A DNA stretch of 64,000 bases, taken from NCBI GenBank assembly GCA_965214415.1, contig CBDCBQ010000003.1:3596001-3660000 (forward strand), written 5' to 3'. This DNA comes from RH-AL1 sp965214415. GTDB taxonomy: Bacteria; Pseudomonadota; Alphaproteobacteria; Rhizobiales; Beijerinckiaceae. Positions 8,468 to 16,713 of the stretch are shown here, piece after piece. The number at the start of each line of letters is the position of its first letter. Position 1 is the first letter of the stretch. Below the pieces are notes generated by a model. The model ran no database searches, was not told the origin of the DNA, and worked only from the letters and a program-made list of their open reading frames with translations. The position numbers and the translations under genes are program-made.

Positions 8468-9208
8468 CTACCTCCCGCCCGATACGGTCATGACCGATCC
8501 GGTCACGTAGCTGGCGTCGTCTGACATCAGCCAGGCAACCGCGGCGGCGACCTCGTCGGGCTGGCCGCAACGGCCGATCGGGATCATCGGGGCGACCTTT
8601 TCGGCGAAACCTGTTGTCATATCTGTCTCGATCATGCCTGGGGCGACCGCGTTGACGCGGATGCCCTGCCGCGCCACTTCGCTGGCCAGGCCGCGTGTAA
8701 AGCTCTCGATCGCGCCTTTGCTCGCCGAATAGGCGACGGCGCCAGGGATGCCGCCGGTCCGCGCGGCGACCGATGAGATCGACACGATACCGCCCCCCTT
8801 GCCGCCGTGCTTCGTCGACATTCGCCGCACGGCCTGCGCCGCGCACAGCATCGGCGCGAGGATGTTGATCTCCAAGACCGGCATGAGGCTGGCGCGGTCC
8901 TGCTCGAAATACCGGCGCTCGGCGTCGCCGATGATGCCGGCGTTATTGATGAGCCCGACAAGCCCTCCGAGCTCGCGATCGGCAAAGTCGAACATCGCCA
9001 CGATGTCCGCATCGCTGGCCATGTCGGCGCGATGCGCGACCGCCCTGCCGCCCGCCGCCGTGATTGCCGCTACCACCTTCTCCGCCGCCGCCGCATCGCG
9101 CGCGAAGTTGACCAGCACCGCGAAGCCGTCGGCGGCGAGCCGATGCGAGATCGCGGCGCCGATGCCACGGCTTCCGCCGGTGACGATGATCGTGCCACGA
9201 TCTGCCAT
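8468..9208 (-). CDS. SDR family oxidoreductase (3-oxoacyl-ACP reductase-like)
   Basis: 246 residues of classical short-chain dehydrogenase. It has the NAD(P)-binding TGGSRGIG at the N-terminus, NNAG near residue 90, the catalytic Ser in SISSVAAR, the YSASK active-site Tyr/Lys, and the APGMIETDM loop. The terminal VTGSVMTVSGGR is typical of FabG-like enzymes. Substrate cannot be deduced. It lies one base downstream of the small membrane protein and the CLC gene and may be co-transcribed with them. Confidence 0.9.
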   Translation of the reverse strand: MADRGTIIVTGGSRGIGAAISHRLAADGFAVLVNFARDAAAAEKVVAAITAAGGRAVAHRADMASDADIVAMFDFADRELGGLVGLINNAGIIGDAERRYFEQDRASLMPVLEINILAPMLCAAQAVRRMSTKHGGKGGGIVSISSVAARTGGIPGAVAYSASKGAIESFTRGLASEVARQGIRVNAVAPGMIETDMTTGFAEKVAPMIPIGRCGQPDEVAAAVAWLMSDDASYVTGSVMTVSGGR

Positions 9209-9209
9209 G

Positions 9210-9398
9210 TCAGAGTCCTGGAAAGACGACGCCCACCGCCAGGATGACGAAGGCGGCCACCATCAGCCAGTAGCGATGGTGCGAGGCCGCTATATAGGGC
9301 TGCACCGTCGGGATGTGCGCGTAGAGGCTCACGACGGACAGCAGCGCCAGGACCACGGCAAGCAGAAAGACGGGGATCGTCGGCGGGGTCAGGCGCAT
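9210..9398 (-). CDS. Small two-helix membrane protein
   Basis: 62 residues with two hydrophobic helices (around residues 8-27 and 43-60) separated by a short His/Tyr-containing loop. Its ATG shares an A with the stop of the CLC transporter gene, and the SDR gene starts 2 bp after its stop, so it is firmly embedded in a minus-strand operon. No family recognised. An accessory role for the CLC protein is only a guess from position. Confidence 0.65.
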   Translation of the reverse strand: MRLTPPTIPVFLLAVVLALLSVVSLYAHIPTVQPYIAASHHRYWLMVAAFVILAVGVVFPGL

Positions 9399-11020
9399 CA
9401 GGTCGTCTCCATCGGGCCAGCCGAGGCCGAGTTCTTCGTCAGGGGTGGCCCGGCTCCGGGGGCGCCGTCGTACGCGGGGTTGGGCCTGGTGACGAAATCC
9501 GCCGCGGCGGCGATCTCGAGCGGCGCGAAGCGCGGGGAGGGAGCCATGATATCGCGGCGCCCGATGGTGCCGACCACGGCGCCGTCGTCGTCGACGACGA
9601 AGACTTCCAGCACGGCCTCGTCAAGCAAGCAAAGGTGCAGCAGCTCGGTGTAGCGCGCGGCAGCAGAGACCGCCTCGATTCGCTCATCCGGCGCGGCGAA
9701 CCCAGCCTTGACTACGATCTTGCGCAGTGGCCCGATGGCGGCGAGCCGGCCGGTGTAGGTCGAGCGCGCGTCGATGCGGTGCGCCACGGTGACCGCGCCG
9801 GCGACGGCGATCAGCATCGGCACCATCAGCCCGTCGATGTGGTGTGTCAGCTCCATCATCAGCACGAGCGAGGAGATCGGGCCCTTGGTCGTGGCGGCGA
9901 GCACGGCTGTAGCCCCGACCAGCGCGAAGGCGCCGGCCTGCGCGCCCGGCCAAGCCGCCAGCCAAACATGGCCGAGCACGGCCCCAAGCAGCGCCCCGAA
10001 GGCGAGGGTTGGCGTGAACAGCCCGCCGGGCGCGCCGGTGCCGAGGCAGGCGGCCGTCACCAGCGGCTTGAGGACGACGAGCGCGACGAGAGCCGGGAAA
10101 GCAACCCGATCGAGTGCCGCCAGCTCCACCACGTCCTTGCCGTTGCCGAGCAGCTGCGGATAGGGGATCGCCAGCATGCCGAGCCCGAAGAAGACGGCGA
10201 GCACCGCCGGAAAGATCGCGCCGCCCTTCGGCCGGAGGGTGGCGACGAGAGCGATCAGCTTGACGAACATCGCCGATGCCGCGCCGGCGATCGGCCCGAA
10301 GACAGCAGCGAATGCGACGAGGCTCGTGGTCACCGGCATCGTCGGCACTTGATAGGTCGCCTCGTTGGGCAGCAGCAGCCAGGCGGAGGCCACCGCGAGT
10401 AGGCTCGTCACGAAAGCAGGCGCGAGGAGTGGCAGCGCGAGCGTGCCGAGCAGCACCTCGAGCGAGAACAACGCTCCGCCGAACGGCACGTTGTAGACCG
10501 CCGCCATGCCGGCTCCGGCGCCGCACGCCGCGAGGAGCCGCCGCTTGGCCGGCTCGACGTCGCGCCACGAGGCCGAGAGGCTGCCGATCAGCGCGCCGAT
10601 CTGCTTTGGCGCCTGCTCGCGCCCGAGCGACGCGCCGAGGCCGACGATGACGATCGACAACACCGCCTTGATGGTGGTGCGCGGCGGATCGAGCCGACCG
10701 CTGCGAAACCAGATCGTCGCGTCGAGCTCGCCCGAATGCGCGCTCTTCACGCGTCCCATCGCGTAGAGAACGGCGGCGGCCAGAAGCCCGGCGCCGGTCG
10801 GCACCAGGATGCGGGTTGCCCAATCGACCTTTTCGACCGCGTCGAGGAACGTCCCCTGGTGGTAGGAATAGGCCGCATGCTGGACGAGCCGAAGCAGCTT
10901 CATCAGCAGCCCGGCGGCGAGCCCGCTGCCGATGCCCGTCAGCGCCACGAGCCCCCAGACGGACAGCGAAAACTCGCTCCGCCGCGGCGCGTCGAGGACG
11001 TTGGGCTGCGGCGAGGCCAC
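9398..11020 (-). CDS. CLC-type chloride channel/antiporter family protein
   Basis: 540 residues with 10 or more hydrophobic helices. CLC signatures are recognisable: a GREQAPKQIGA segment matching the GREGP region that carries the gating Glu, and GTGAPGGLFTPTLAFGALLG matching the GSGAPGG-F-P filter helix. The usual first filter motif GSGIP is not present; the corresponding stretch reads AHSGELDAT. The C-terminal about 110 residues contain a CBS-like segment (EVFVVDDDGAVVGTIGRRDI). It likely moves anions across the inner membrane, but ion selectivity is uncertain because of the altered filter. Confidence 0.87.
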   Translation of the reverse strand: MASPQPNVLDAPRRSEFSLSVWGLVALTGIGSGLAAGLLMKLLRLVQHAAYSYHQGTFLDAVEKVDWATRILVPTGAGLLAAAVLYAMGRVKSAHSGELDATIWFRSGRLDPPRTTIKAVLSIVIVGLGASLGREQAPKQIGALIGSLSASWRDVEPAKRRLLAACGAGAGMAAVYNVPFGGALFSLEVLLGTLALPLLAPAFVTSLLAVASAWLLLPNEATYQVPTMPVTTSLVAFAAVFGPIAGAASAMFVKLIALVATLRPKGGAIFPAVLAVFFGLGMLAIPYPQLLGNGKDVVELAALDRVAFPALVALVVLKPLVTAACLGTGAPGGLFTPTLAFGALLGAVLGHVWLAAWPGAQAGAFALVGATAVLAATTKGPISSLVLMMELTHHIDGLMVPMLIAVAGAVTVAHRIDARSTYTGRLAAIGPLRKIVVKAGFAAPDERIEAVSAAARYTELLHLCLLDEAVLEVFVVDDDGAVVGTIGRRDIMAPSPRFAPLEIAAAADFVTRPNPAYDGAPGAGPPLTKNSASAGPMETT

Positions 11021-11023
11021 GCG

Positions 11024-12106
11024 CTAGGCGCGCACCGTGACCGACACGCGGTGCCAGGCCGTCGACAGGTAGCCCTTGATGTTCCAGGTGTCCTGCGGCC
11101 GCGCCGGCTGCGTCTGGCTCGCCGAATCCCAGGCGCGGACCGTCAGATCATGCGCGCCCGGCGTCAGGTCGAGACTGGCCGACCAGAAGGTCCAGCTCCA
11201 CGGCGAGGACGGCTCGAGATCGGCCTGCAGCCAGGTCTCGCCGCCGTCGGCCGAGACATCAACCCGTGTCACCGCGCGCGCCGTCGCCATCGCGTAGCCG
11301 CGCAAAATGGTTGGACCCGCCACGATCTCGGCGCCGGGCGCCGGCTCGCAGATCGCCGAGTTCACCGGCAGCTCGTTGATCGTCGTGCCGCGGCTCCAGT
11401 CGATATCGTCCTTGCTGCGGATGTCTGACGGCAGCAGCTTGTAGTCCTCGGCCTGGATCGGATTGTCGGAGGGCGTGTCGCGCACCTCGATCGCCGCCAG
11501 CCACTTCGGGCTGCGCACACCGGCGAAGCCCGGCACCACGACGCGCAATGGAAAGCCGTGCCGGGGCTCGAGCGGCTCGCCGTTCATCGCGTAGGCGAGC
11601 AGCACCTCGGGCGCCATTGCCTTCGGCATGGGAACCGAGGCGCCGTAGGTGAAGTGCTTGCCTTCGACATCGCATTCGTCAAGCGACGAGAAGGCGACGT
11701 GGAGGTCGGCGCCATCCTCGGCTCCAGCGGCGCGCAAGACGTCGGCGAGCGCGACGCCGGTCCAGCGTGCGTTGCCGATCGCGCCGAGCTCCCAGAGGTC
11801 GCCCTCGACCGGCTCGACCTCGTCGAGATCGGCACGGCGGTTGCCGGCGCATTGCATGACGGCTTCGACGGTTCGCTCGGCGAAGCGCTCGCGCAGCTCG
11901 GCCATTCCGAGGTCGAGCGGCGTCGCCACGCGGCCACCGACGCGGAGTCGGTGCGCGGTGGCGTCTATCTCCGGGACGTTGCCGTGGCTGCGGACGTAGA
12001 AGTCGGCCTGGTCGGTCACGAAGTTTTCGCGAAGCCGGCCGCGCGTCGGCTCCGCGTTGTAGGGCTCCTCGCAGCGGACGATCGTTGCCGACGTGCCTTT
12101 GGTCAT
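11024..12106 (-). CDS. Sulfite oxidase-like molybdopterin enzyme
   Basis: About 360 residues. It contains the Moco-binding domain of the sulfite oxidase/plant nitrate reductase family, with the Mo-ligating Cys in MQCAGNRR and the downstream YGASVPMPKA and PRHGFPLRVVVPG stretches. A C-terminal dimerisation domain (VSADGGETWLQADL) follows. There is no haem-binding domain and no Tat or Sec signal, unlike periplasmic sulfite dehydrogenases. ATG 12106 was preferred because GGAG sits 9 nt upstream; ATG 12130 is an in-frame alternative. It should need molybdenum cofactor, whose handling genes lie at 42-50 kb. Confidence 0.87.
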   Translation of the reverse strand: MTKGTSATIVRCEEPYNAEPTRGRLRENFVTDQADFYVRSHGNVPEIDATAHRLRVGGRVATPLDLGMAELRERFAERTVEAVMQCAGNRRADLDEVEPVEGDLWELGAIGNARWTGVALADVLRAAGAEDGADLHVAFSSLDECDVEGKHFTYGASVPMPKAMAPEVLLAYAMNGEPLEPRHGFPLRVVVPGFAGVRSPKWLAAIEVRDTPSDNPIQAEDYKLLPSDIRSKDDIDWSRGTTINELPVNSAICEPAPGAEIVAGPTILRGYAMATARAVTRVDVSADGGETWLQADLEPSSPWSWTFWSASLDLTPGAHDLTVRAWDSASQTQPARPQDTWNIKGYLSTAWHRVSVTVRA

Positions 12107-12159
12107 GGGCGCAGGCTCCAAGCTCGCCATGGCAACGGGCGAGCCTGGATATCTTTCCC

Positions 12160-13458
12160 TCACCGCTCCACCAGCATCTGCACCAGCTGAGGCTCGATCG
12201 CGCGCATCACGCGGGTGGTGCCGCCGCAGAGCTTGTCGATCGTCTGCGTGGCGTTGCGCTGCATCTGCCGGAGCTTGGCGCCGTCGTCGAACAGCAGCGC
12301 CAGCACGCGCACCAGCATCGAGGCGTCCCTGACGGAGACACCGCCCTGCGCGTTGTCGAGCGCGGCATAGATCGGCGCGTAGCTCTCGATGCTCGGCCCA
12401 TGCAGGATCGCGCAGCCGAGCTTGGCCGCCTCGATCGGGCTGTGGCCGCCGCCCTTCAAGGAGCGGCCCAGAAACGCGATGTCGCTCGCTCGATAGAACA
12501 GGCCGAGCTCGCCGCCGACATCGGCGACATAGAGCCCCGGCAGGCTCGTCGGCATCTTGTCGCGCGAACGCAGCGCCACCGCGATGTCGCGGCGCGAGGC
12601 TGCCTCGGCCAGCGCCGCCCCGTCGCGCGGCAGGCGCGGCACGACGACCGTGACGACGTCGGGAAAACGCGCGACGAGCAGGCGGTGGGTCTCGAGGATC
12701 AGCGCATCCTCGTCCGGGTCCGTCAGCGCCGCGATCCAGATCGGCCGGGCGCCGACGCGAGCGGTGAAGGCGCTGACCGCCCGCGGGTCGGCGCCGGGGC
12801 TCGGCACGTCGAAGACGAGATCGCCCACGGTCTGCACCGAGCGCGCGCCCAGCGTCACGAACCGCTCGGCGTCGTCGTCGCTGCGCGCCAAACAGAGATC
12901 GATGCGATGCATCAGACCGGCGATGAAGCGCGGCATGCGCGTGCAATGGCGATAGACGCGGTCGGTCATGCGCCCGTTGACGCAGATGATGGGCAGACGG
13001 CGCCGGCTCGTCTCGAAGATCACATTGGGCCACAGCTCGGCACCGGCGAGCAGCACCATGTCGGGCCGCCAATGATCGAGAAATCGGGTGACGTAGGCGG
13101 GCACGTCGACCGGCATGTACTGGTGAAAGGCGCCGGCCGGCAGCTGTCGCATCAGGCCGTTGGCGGAGCTGACCGTGCGCGTCGACATCAGGACGTGGAA
13201 GCCGCGCGCGCCGAGCCGATCGATCAGCGGCAGCAGCGTCTGGCCATCGCCAAGGCTCGCCGCGTGCACCCAGACGAGCCGGCCATGCGGGCGCGGCAGG
13301 CCCGGCACGCCCATGCGCTCGCGCAGGCGATTGCCGTCCTCTTTGCCACGGTGTCGTCGCCAGCGCAGCACGGCCGGCATCAAGGGGCCGGCGCCGCGGC
13401 TCGTCAGTCGGTAAAGCGGGAGCAGAAACGACCGCATCGGGATCGCGCGGGGGGTCAT
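12160..13458 (-). CDS. waaA: 3-deoxy-D-manno-octulosonic acid (Kdo) transferase
   Basis: About 432 residues of the WaaA/KdtA glycosyltransferase family. An N-terminal hydrophobic anchor (SFLLPLYRLTSR) precedes WVHAASLGDGQTLLPLI. The AELWPN motif and the C-terminal GRSLKGGGHSPIEAA nucleotide-sugar loop are intact. The enzyme adds Kdo to lipid A precursor at the cytoplasmic face of the inner membrane. ATG 13458 lies 10 bp after the DUF4170 stop, giving the cysQ-DUF4170-waaA order known from rhizobia. Confidence 0.92.
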   Translation of the reverse strand: MTPRAIPMRSFLLPLYRLTSRGAGPLMPAVLRWRRHRGKEDGNRLRERMGVPGLPRPHGRLVWVHAASLGDGQTLLPLIDRLGARGFHVLMSTRTVSSANGLMRQLPAGAFHQYMPVDVPAYVTRFLDHWRPDMVLLAGAELWPNVIFETSRRRLPIICVNGRMTDRVYRHCTRMPRFIAGLMHRIDLCLARSDDDAERFVTLGARSVQTVGDLVFDVPSPGADPRAVSAFTARVGARPIWIAALTDPDEDALILETHRLLVARFPDVVTVVVPRLPRDGAALAEAASRRDIAVALRSRDKMPTSLPGLYVADVGGELGLFYRASDIAFLGRSLKGGGHSPIEAAKLGCAILHGPSIESYAPIYAALDNAQGGVSVRDASMLVRVLALLFDDGAKLRQMQRNATQTIDKLCGGTTRVMRAIEPQLVQMLVER

Positions 13459-13468
13459 CCGCGCGCGC

Positions 13469-13699
13469 TCAGCCGGCCGGATCGAGCAGGCGATGCAAAT
13501 GCGCGATGAAGTAGCGCATGTTGGCATTGTCGACGCTCGCCTGCGCCTTGGTCTTCCAGGCGGCGTAGGCCGTCGTGTAGCTTGGAAACACGCCGACCAC
13601 ATCGATGGCGGCCAGATCCGTGAACGTGGTGCCGTCGAGATCGTCTAGCTCTCCGCCGAACACGAGATGCAGGAGCTGCCGGTCGGACTTGTCGATCAT
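13469..13699 (-). CDS. DUF4170 family protein
   Basis: 76 residues beginning MIDKSDRQLLHLVFGGELDD, followed by GVFPSYTTAYAAWKTKAQASVDNANMRY-type sequence (read in parts) typical of DUF4170. Small, soluble, without signal. It is conserved between cysQ and waaA in Hyphomicrobiales, which suggests a link to lipopolysaccharide synthesis, but no biochemical function is known to me. The ATG at 13699 was chosen over an upstream in-frame start because the family begins near this point. Confidence 0.8.
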   Translation of the reverse strand: MIDKSDRQLLHLVFGGELDDLDGTTFTDLAAIDVVGVFPSYTTAYAAWKTKAQASVDNANMRYFIAHLHRLLDPAG

Positions 13700-13733
13700 C
13701 GGCGGCCTGTCGTTCGCGTGTGCTCGCTGGGCA

Positions 13734-14528
13734 TTACGTTGGCTGCCCGAACTTGGTTCGCGCAAGGGAAGCGCTTAGCGACTTTTGCAGGGTGCGGGGC
13801 GCGACAGTCAACACGCCCTGCACGGGGTCGCGCTTGTTGTAGATGACGGCCTCGCCCGCCAAGTCGGCGAGGATCCCGCCGACTTCGGTCAGCACCATGT
13901 CGGCCGCGGCGAGGTCCCAGTCGTGCGAGTTCCGCGTCGTGAAGCCGGCATCGTAGACACCGGACGCGACCTTGGCGACGCGCAGCGCCAGCGAGGCGAT
14001 CTTCGGCTGGAACGCGAGGTCGACGCCGGCCTCGGCCAGCGCCTTCGCCAGGATCTTCGGGCAGGTAATGCGCATGTCGGGCCGAACCGCGAGCTCCTCG
14101 CGAACCGGCAGGCGGGTGCCGTTGAGCGTCGCCCCGAGCCCGGCTGCCGCGGCATAGGTCTCGCCGAGCGCGGGCGCGTGGACGACCCCGCAGACCGGTC
14201 TGCCCGCGACGACCAGCGCCACGGCGACCGCCCAATGCGGATCGCCTTCCGAGAAGCCACGCGTGCCGTCGATCGGATCGACGATGAACACCTCTTCGGC
14301 GGCGAGCCGGGCGGGATCGTCGATGCTCTCCTCGGAGAGCCATGCCGCGTCAGGCCGGAGCACCTTGAGCTCGCGCTCCAGGAAGGCGTTGACGGCGAGA
14401 TCGGCCTCCGTGACCGGCGACCCGTCTGCCTTCCACTCGACACCGGCGCGCGTCCGGCCGCCGGGGCGATAGAAGTCGACGGCGATGCGACCGGCATCCT
14501 CGGCGATCCCGACGAGGCGGGCCAGCAT
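13734..14528 (-). CDS. cysQ: 3'(2'),5'-bisphosphate nucleotidase CysQ (inositol monophosphatase superfamily)
   Basis: 264 residues with the complete metal-binding set of the Li-sensitive phosphatase superfamily: LSEES, DPIDGTRGF, and the C-terminal HDWDLAAADMVLTEVGG. CysQ hydrolyses adenosine 3',5'-bisphosphate, recycling the by-product of sulfate activation, in the cytoplasm. It is first in the minus-strand group with DUF4170 and waaA. Inositol monophosphatase activity cannot be excluded from sequence alone, but the neighbourhood is the usual one for cysQ. Confidence 0.85.
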   Translation of the reverse strand: MLARLVGIAEDAGRIAVDFYRPGGRTRAGVEWKADGSPVTEADLAVNAFLERELKVLRPDAAWLSEESIDDPARLAAEEVFIVDPIDGTRGFSEGDPHWAVAVALVVAGRPVCGVVHAPALGETYAAAAGLGATLNGTRLPVREELAVRPDMRITCPKILAKALAEAGVDLAFQPKIASLALRVAKVASGVYDAGFTTRNSHDWDLAAADMVLTEVGGILADLAGEAVIYNKRDPVQGVLTVAPRTLQKSLSASLARTKFGQPT

Positions 14529-14837
14529 ATCAGGGCTGTTGGGCGCTTGAGACAGGGTGGTCGGCCGATCCTGGTTGGGGGCGAGAGCGACGCTTAGCGA
14601 GCGAACGCGGCACCATCAAGCCAAACGGCCGAAGCTCTACGTGGCGTCGCGCCACGCGGGCGGCAACCTCGGCGCGATCGCTTGCATTTTACCGGAATGC
14701 TTCGCGCGACGCCAAGCACGTCGCGGCAAAGCCCAGCGAAAACCGCTATTTAGCGCGCGTTCACCAGACCTGTTAGCGGTTCGGCGGCAGGCGAAGGACA
14801 GGATCGGCTCGAGTTCAAACGGAGCCTCGAGCCGACC
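14529..14837. other. Divergent intergenic region, cysQ / DUF6101
   Basis: 309 bp between divergently transcribed genes. It must carry promoters for both, but I see no convincing -35/-10 pair, repeat or small gene. Confidence 0.5.
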
Positions 14838-15320
14838 ATGAGCCAGACCGCCATCGACGCGTTTTCGGTAACCCGCCACGCCGTCGACCCGCGCGCCGAC
14901 GGTGCGAAGCGCATCGTCCACGTCAGCGCCACTCGGGTCACGATCGAACGTGTGCTGCAGGGCGTGCGCATGAAGGTCGGCGTGCCGGTCGCGGCCTATC
15001 GCGGCCTGATCCTCGCCGTGCGCCAGCCGAACGGGCGCGCCACTTTGGTGCTCCGCCACGAGGACCGCGAGCTCGACGTGACGCTCGGCGCCGGCGAGGC
15101 GATCGAGCTGGCCCGCAAGGCGCGCGCCTGGAGCCACCTCCTCGGCCAGCCGGTGGCGATCGAGGAAGCCTGCGTCGCGATGGGCACGCCGCTGCCGCGC
15201 AACGCCAAGCCGTTGAAGCCGGGACGCCGCTCCCGCTTCGCCCGCCGCCGCAAGCTGGGCGACGCGCGGCGCGCCGAGATGTCGTTCGCCCATGAGTTGG
15301 AGATCATCGCGCGGGACTGA
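14838..15320 (+). CDS. DUF6101 family protein
   Basis: 160 residues, soluble, very Arg/Ala-rich. The central block VLQGVRMKVGVPVAAYRG followed by a beta-rich HEDRELDVTL stretch and a strongly basic C-terminus (PGRRSRFARRRKLGD) match my recollection of DUF6101, a family of unknown function restricted to Hyphomicrobiales. Convergent with the minus-strand ogt group. The ATG at 14838 starts a coherent N-terminus; no strong Shine-Dalgarno is visible. Confidence 0.68.
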   Translation: MSQTAIDAFSVTRHAVDPRADGAKRIVHVSATRVTIERVLQGVRMKVGVPVAAYRGLILAVRQPNGRATLVLRHEDRELDVTLGAGEAIELARKARAWSHLLGQPVAIEEACVAMGTPLPRNAKPLKPGRRSRFARRRKLGDARRAEMSFAHELEIIARD

Positions 15321-15339
15321 TGCGGCTTAGACGGCTGGA

Positions 15340-15563
15340 TTGCTACCTGAGCAAGTTCCAGCTCGACGACCAGCAGAAACTCCGGGAGACGCTTCTGCAC
15401 GGCGCCCCAAACAAAGTGATGCTCGACCTCCTCATAATCGTGCCGATAGCATTTCCAGCACCCGCGATGTCGCCCCAGCGAATGGCGGAATGTCTCTGCT
15501 TCAAATCTTCGGGACGTCTTCGAGATGCTTCAGGGATGATTTCCAGGCAACGCTCACAGCAGC
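15340..15563 (-). pseudogene. HepT-type (DUF86) toxin fragment, truncated and frameshifted
   Basis: Directly after ogt, the minus strand encodes in one frame ERCLEIIPEASRR...RWGDIAGAGN and then, after a frame change near 15450, CYRHDYEEVEHHFVWGAV with a trailing LPEFLLVVELELAQ. Joined, these match the second half of HepT/DUF86 ribonucleases (the HDY motif and the ERCLEII helix). The N-terminal half and the MntA antitoxin partner are missing, and the frame has no natural stop. It fills the 233-bp gap between DUF6101 and ogt. Confidence 0.7.
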
Positions 15564-16108
15564 ATCCCATCCGGCGTGGCATGCGCGCGCTCGATCGCCA
15601 GCATGCGCACCTTGGTTTGCGCGCCGCCGGGTGCCGAGAAACCACCCGACTTGCCGCTCGCCGCGACGACGCGGTGGCAGGGCACGACGATCGGGACCGG
15701 GTTGGCGCCGAGCGCCTGGCCGACGGCGCGCGCCAGGCCGCGGTCGCCAAGCTGCTCCGCGATCTCGCCGTAAGTGAGCGTCCGGCCCGGCGGGATCGCG
15801 AGCGCGATCGCATAGACCTGCCGCTCGAATCTGGAGATGCCACGAAGGTCGAGCGCAACATCGGCGAACTCGACATTCTCGCCGCCGAGCAGGGCGACGA
15901 TCCGCTCGACGATCGCCGCGACGCCCGGCGGCGGCTCGGCCTCTTCCGTTTCGGGCCACTGACGTAGCAGGCGTCGACGCGTCGCGGCCTCGTCCGCTTC
16001 GGGGATCTGCACGGCGCAGACGCCACGCTCCGTCCAGGCGAGGCCGCAGCGCCCGATAGTCGTGTCGAACAGCGCGAAATAGTCAGGCTTCAGGCGAGGC
16101 GTGGACAT
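15554..16108 (-). CDS. ogt: Methylated-DNA--protein-cysteine methyltransferase
   Basis: 184 residues. The C-terminal domain carries the active-site PCHRVV (suicide Cys) with the preceding ALGANPVPIV and the helix-turn-helix region LTYGEIAEQLGDRGLARAVG. It repairs O6-alkylguanine by irreversible transfer to its own cysteine. ATG 16108 overlaps nothing but lies 2 nt from the stop of the SOUL protein gene, indicating one transcript acyl-CoA dehydrogenase -> SOUL -> ogt. Confidence 0.92.
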   Translation of the reverse strand: MSTPRLKPDYFALFDTTIGRCGLAWTERGVCAVQIPEADEAATRRRLLRQWPETEEAEPPPGVAAIVERIVALLGGENVEFADVALDLRGISRFERQVYAIALAIPPGRTLTYGEIAEQLGDRGLARAVGQALGANPVPIVVPCHRVVAASGKSGGFSAPGGAQTKVRMLAIERAHATPDGMLL

Positions 16109-16109
16109 C

Positions 16110-16703
16110 TCAGGGCGCGACCTCCAGCGCCACCTCGTTGCGACGCAAAAATGGAATGGTGAACGGCGGGTCATAGCCGAGAAAGATCGGCGCCCCTTTC
16201 GTCTTGCGGCCCGCGCCCGCGAGCACATCGCGCAAGGTCGTGAGATGCGCGTCGAGATTGCGCCGGCCGAACGAGCCCGAAAAGCGGATAACCGCCAGCG
16301 TGCGCGCCGGCACCTCGACGAGCCGGACTTTTGGGTCCGTCGGCGCCGGCGGGTGAGGGGCGATCTTCTCGGGAAGAACGAACTGCATCGTCATCGCGCC
16401 CTCCTCCGACGAGATACCGCCAAAGCGGCTGCCTCCTGTCTGGGCGACGGGTGCCGTCATCTTGATCGTCGCGCCCGTGCCATTGGCTCCGGTGATGTAG
16501 CGGAACAGGCGCGAGAAGGCATCGCCGTCTCCGTCCACCATCCCGGTCTCGACGGCTGCGTGTGGGCCGTAGTCGCGAATTTCGACATGGTCGCGCAGCG
16601 TCGCGAGCACACGATATGGCGGCTGCTCGAGCGGCGTCCGGATCCCGAAGATCGCCAAGCCCGATTCAAGAAACGTCAGCAGGAAATACAGCACCTTCGC
16701 CAC
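16110..16703 (-). CDS. SOUL family haem-binding protein
   Basis: 197 residues. After a short hydrophobic N-terminus the SOUL fold is evident: EQPPYRVLATLRDHVEIRDY, IKMTAPVAQ, AMTMQFVLPEK and VPARTLAVIRFSGSF. SOUL proteins bind haem or tetrapyrroles; the physiological role in bacteria is unclear. The gene sits 10 bp after the acyl-CoA dehydrogenase stop and 2 bp before ogt, so it is within a tight operon. Confidence 0.9.
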   Translation of the reverse strand: MAKVLYFLLTFLESGLAIFGIRTPLEQPPYRVLATLRDHVEIRDYGPHAAVETGMVDGDGDAFSRLFRYITGANGTGATIKMTAPVAQTGGSRFGGISSEEGAMTMQFVLPEKIAPHPPAPTDPKVRLVEVPARTLAVIRFSGSFGRRNLDAHLTTLRDVLAGAGRKTKGAPIFLGYDPPFTIPFLRRNEVALEVAP

Positions 16704-16713
16704 GCTCCCCGCC

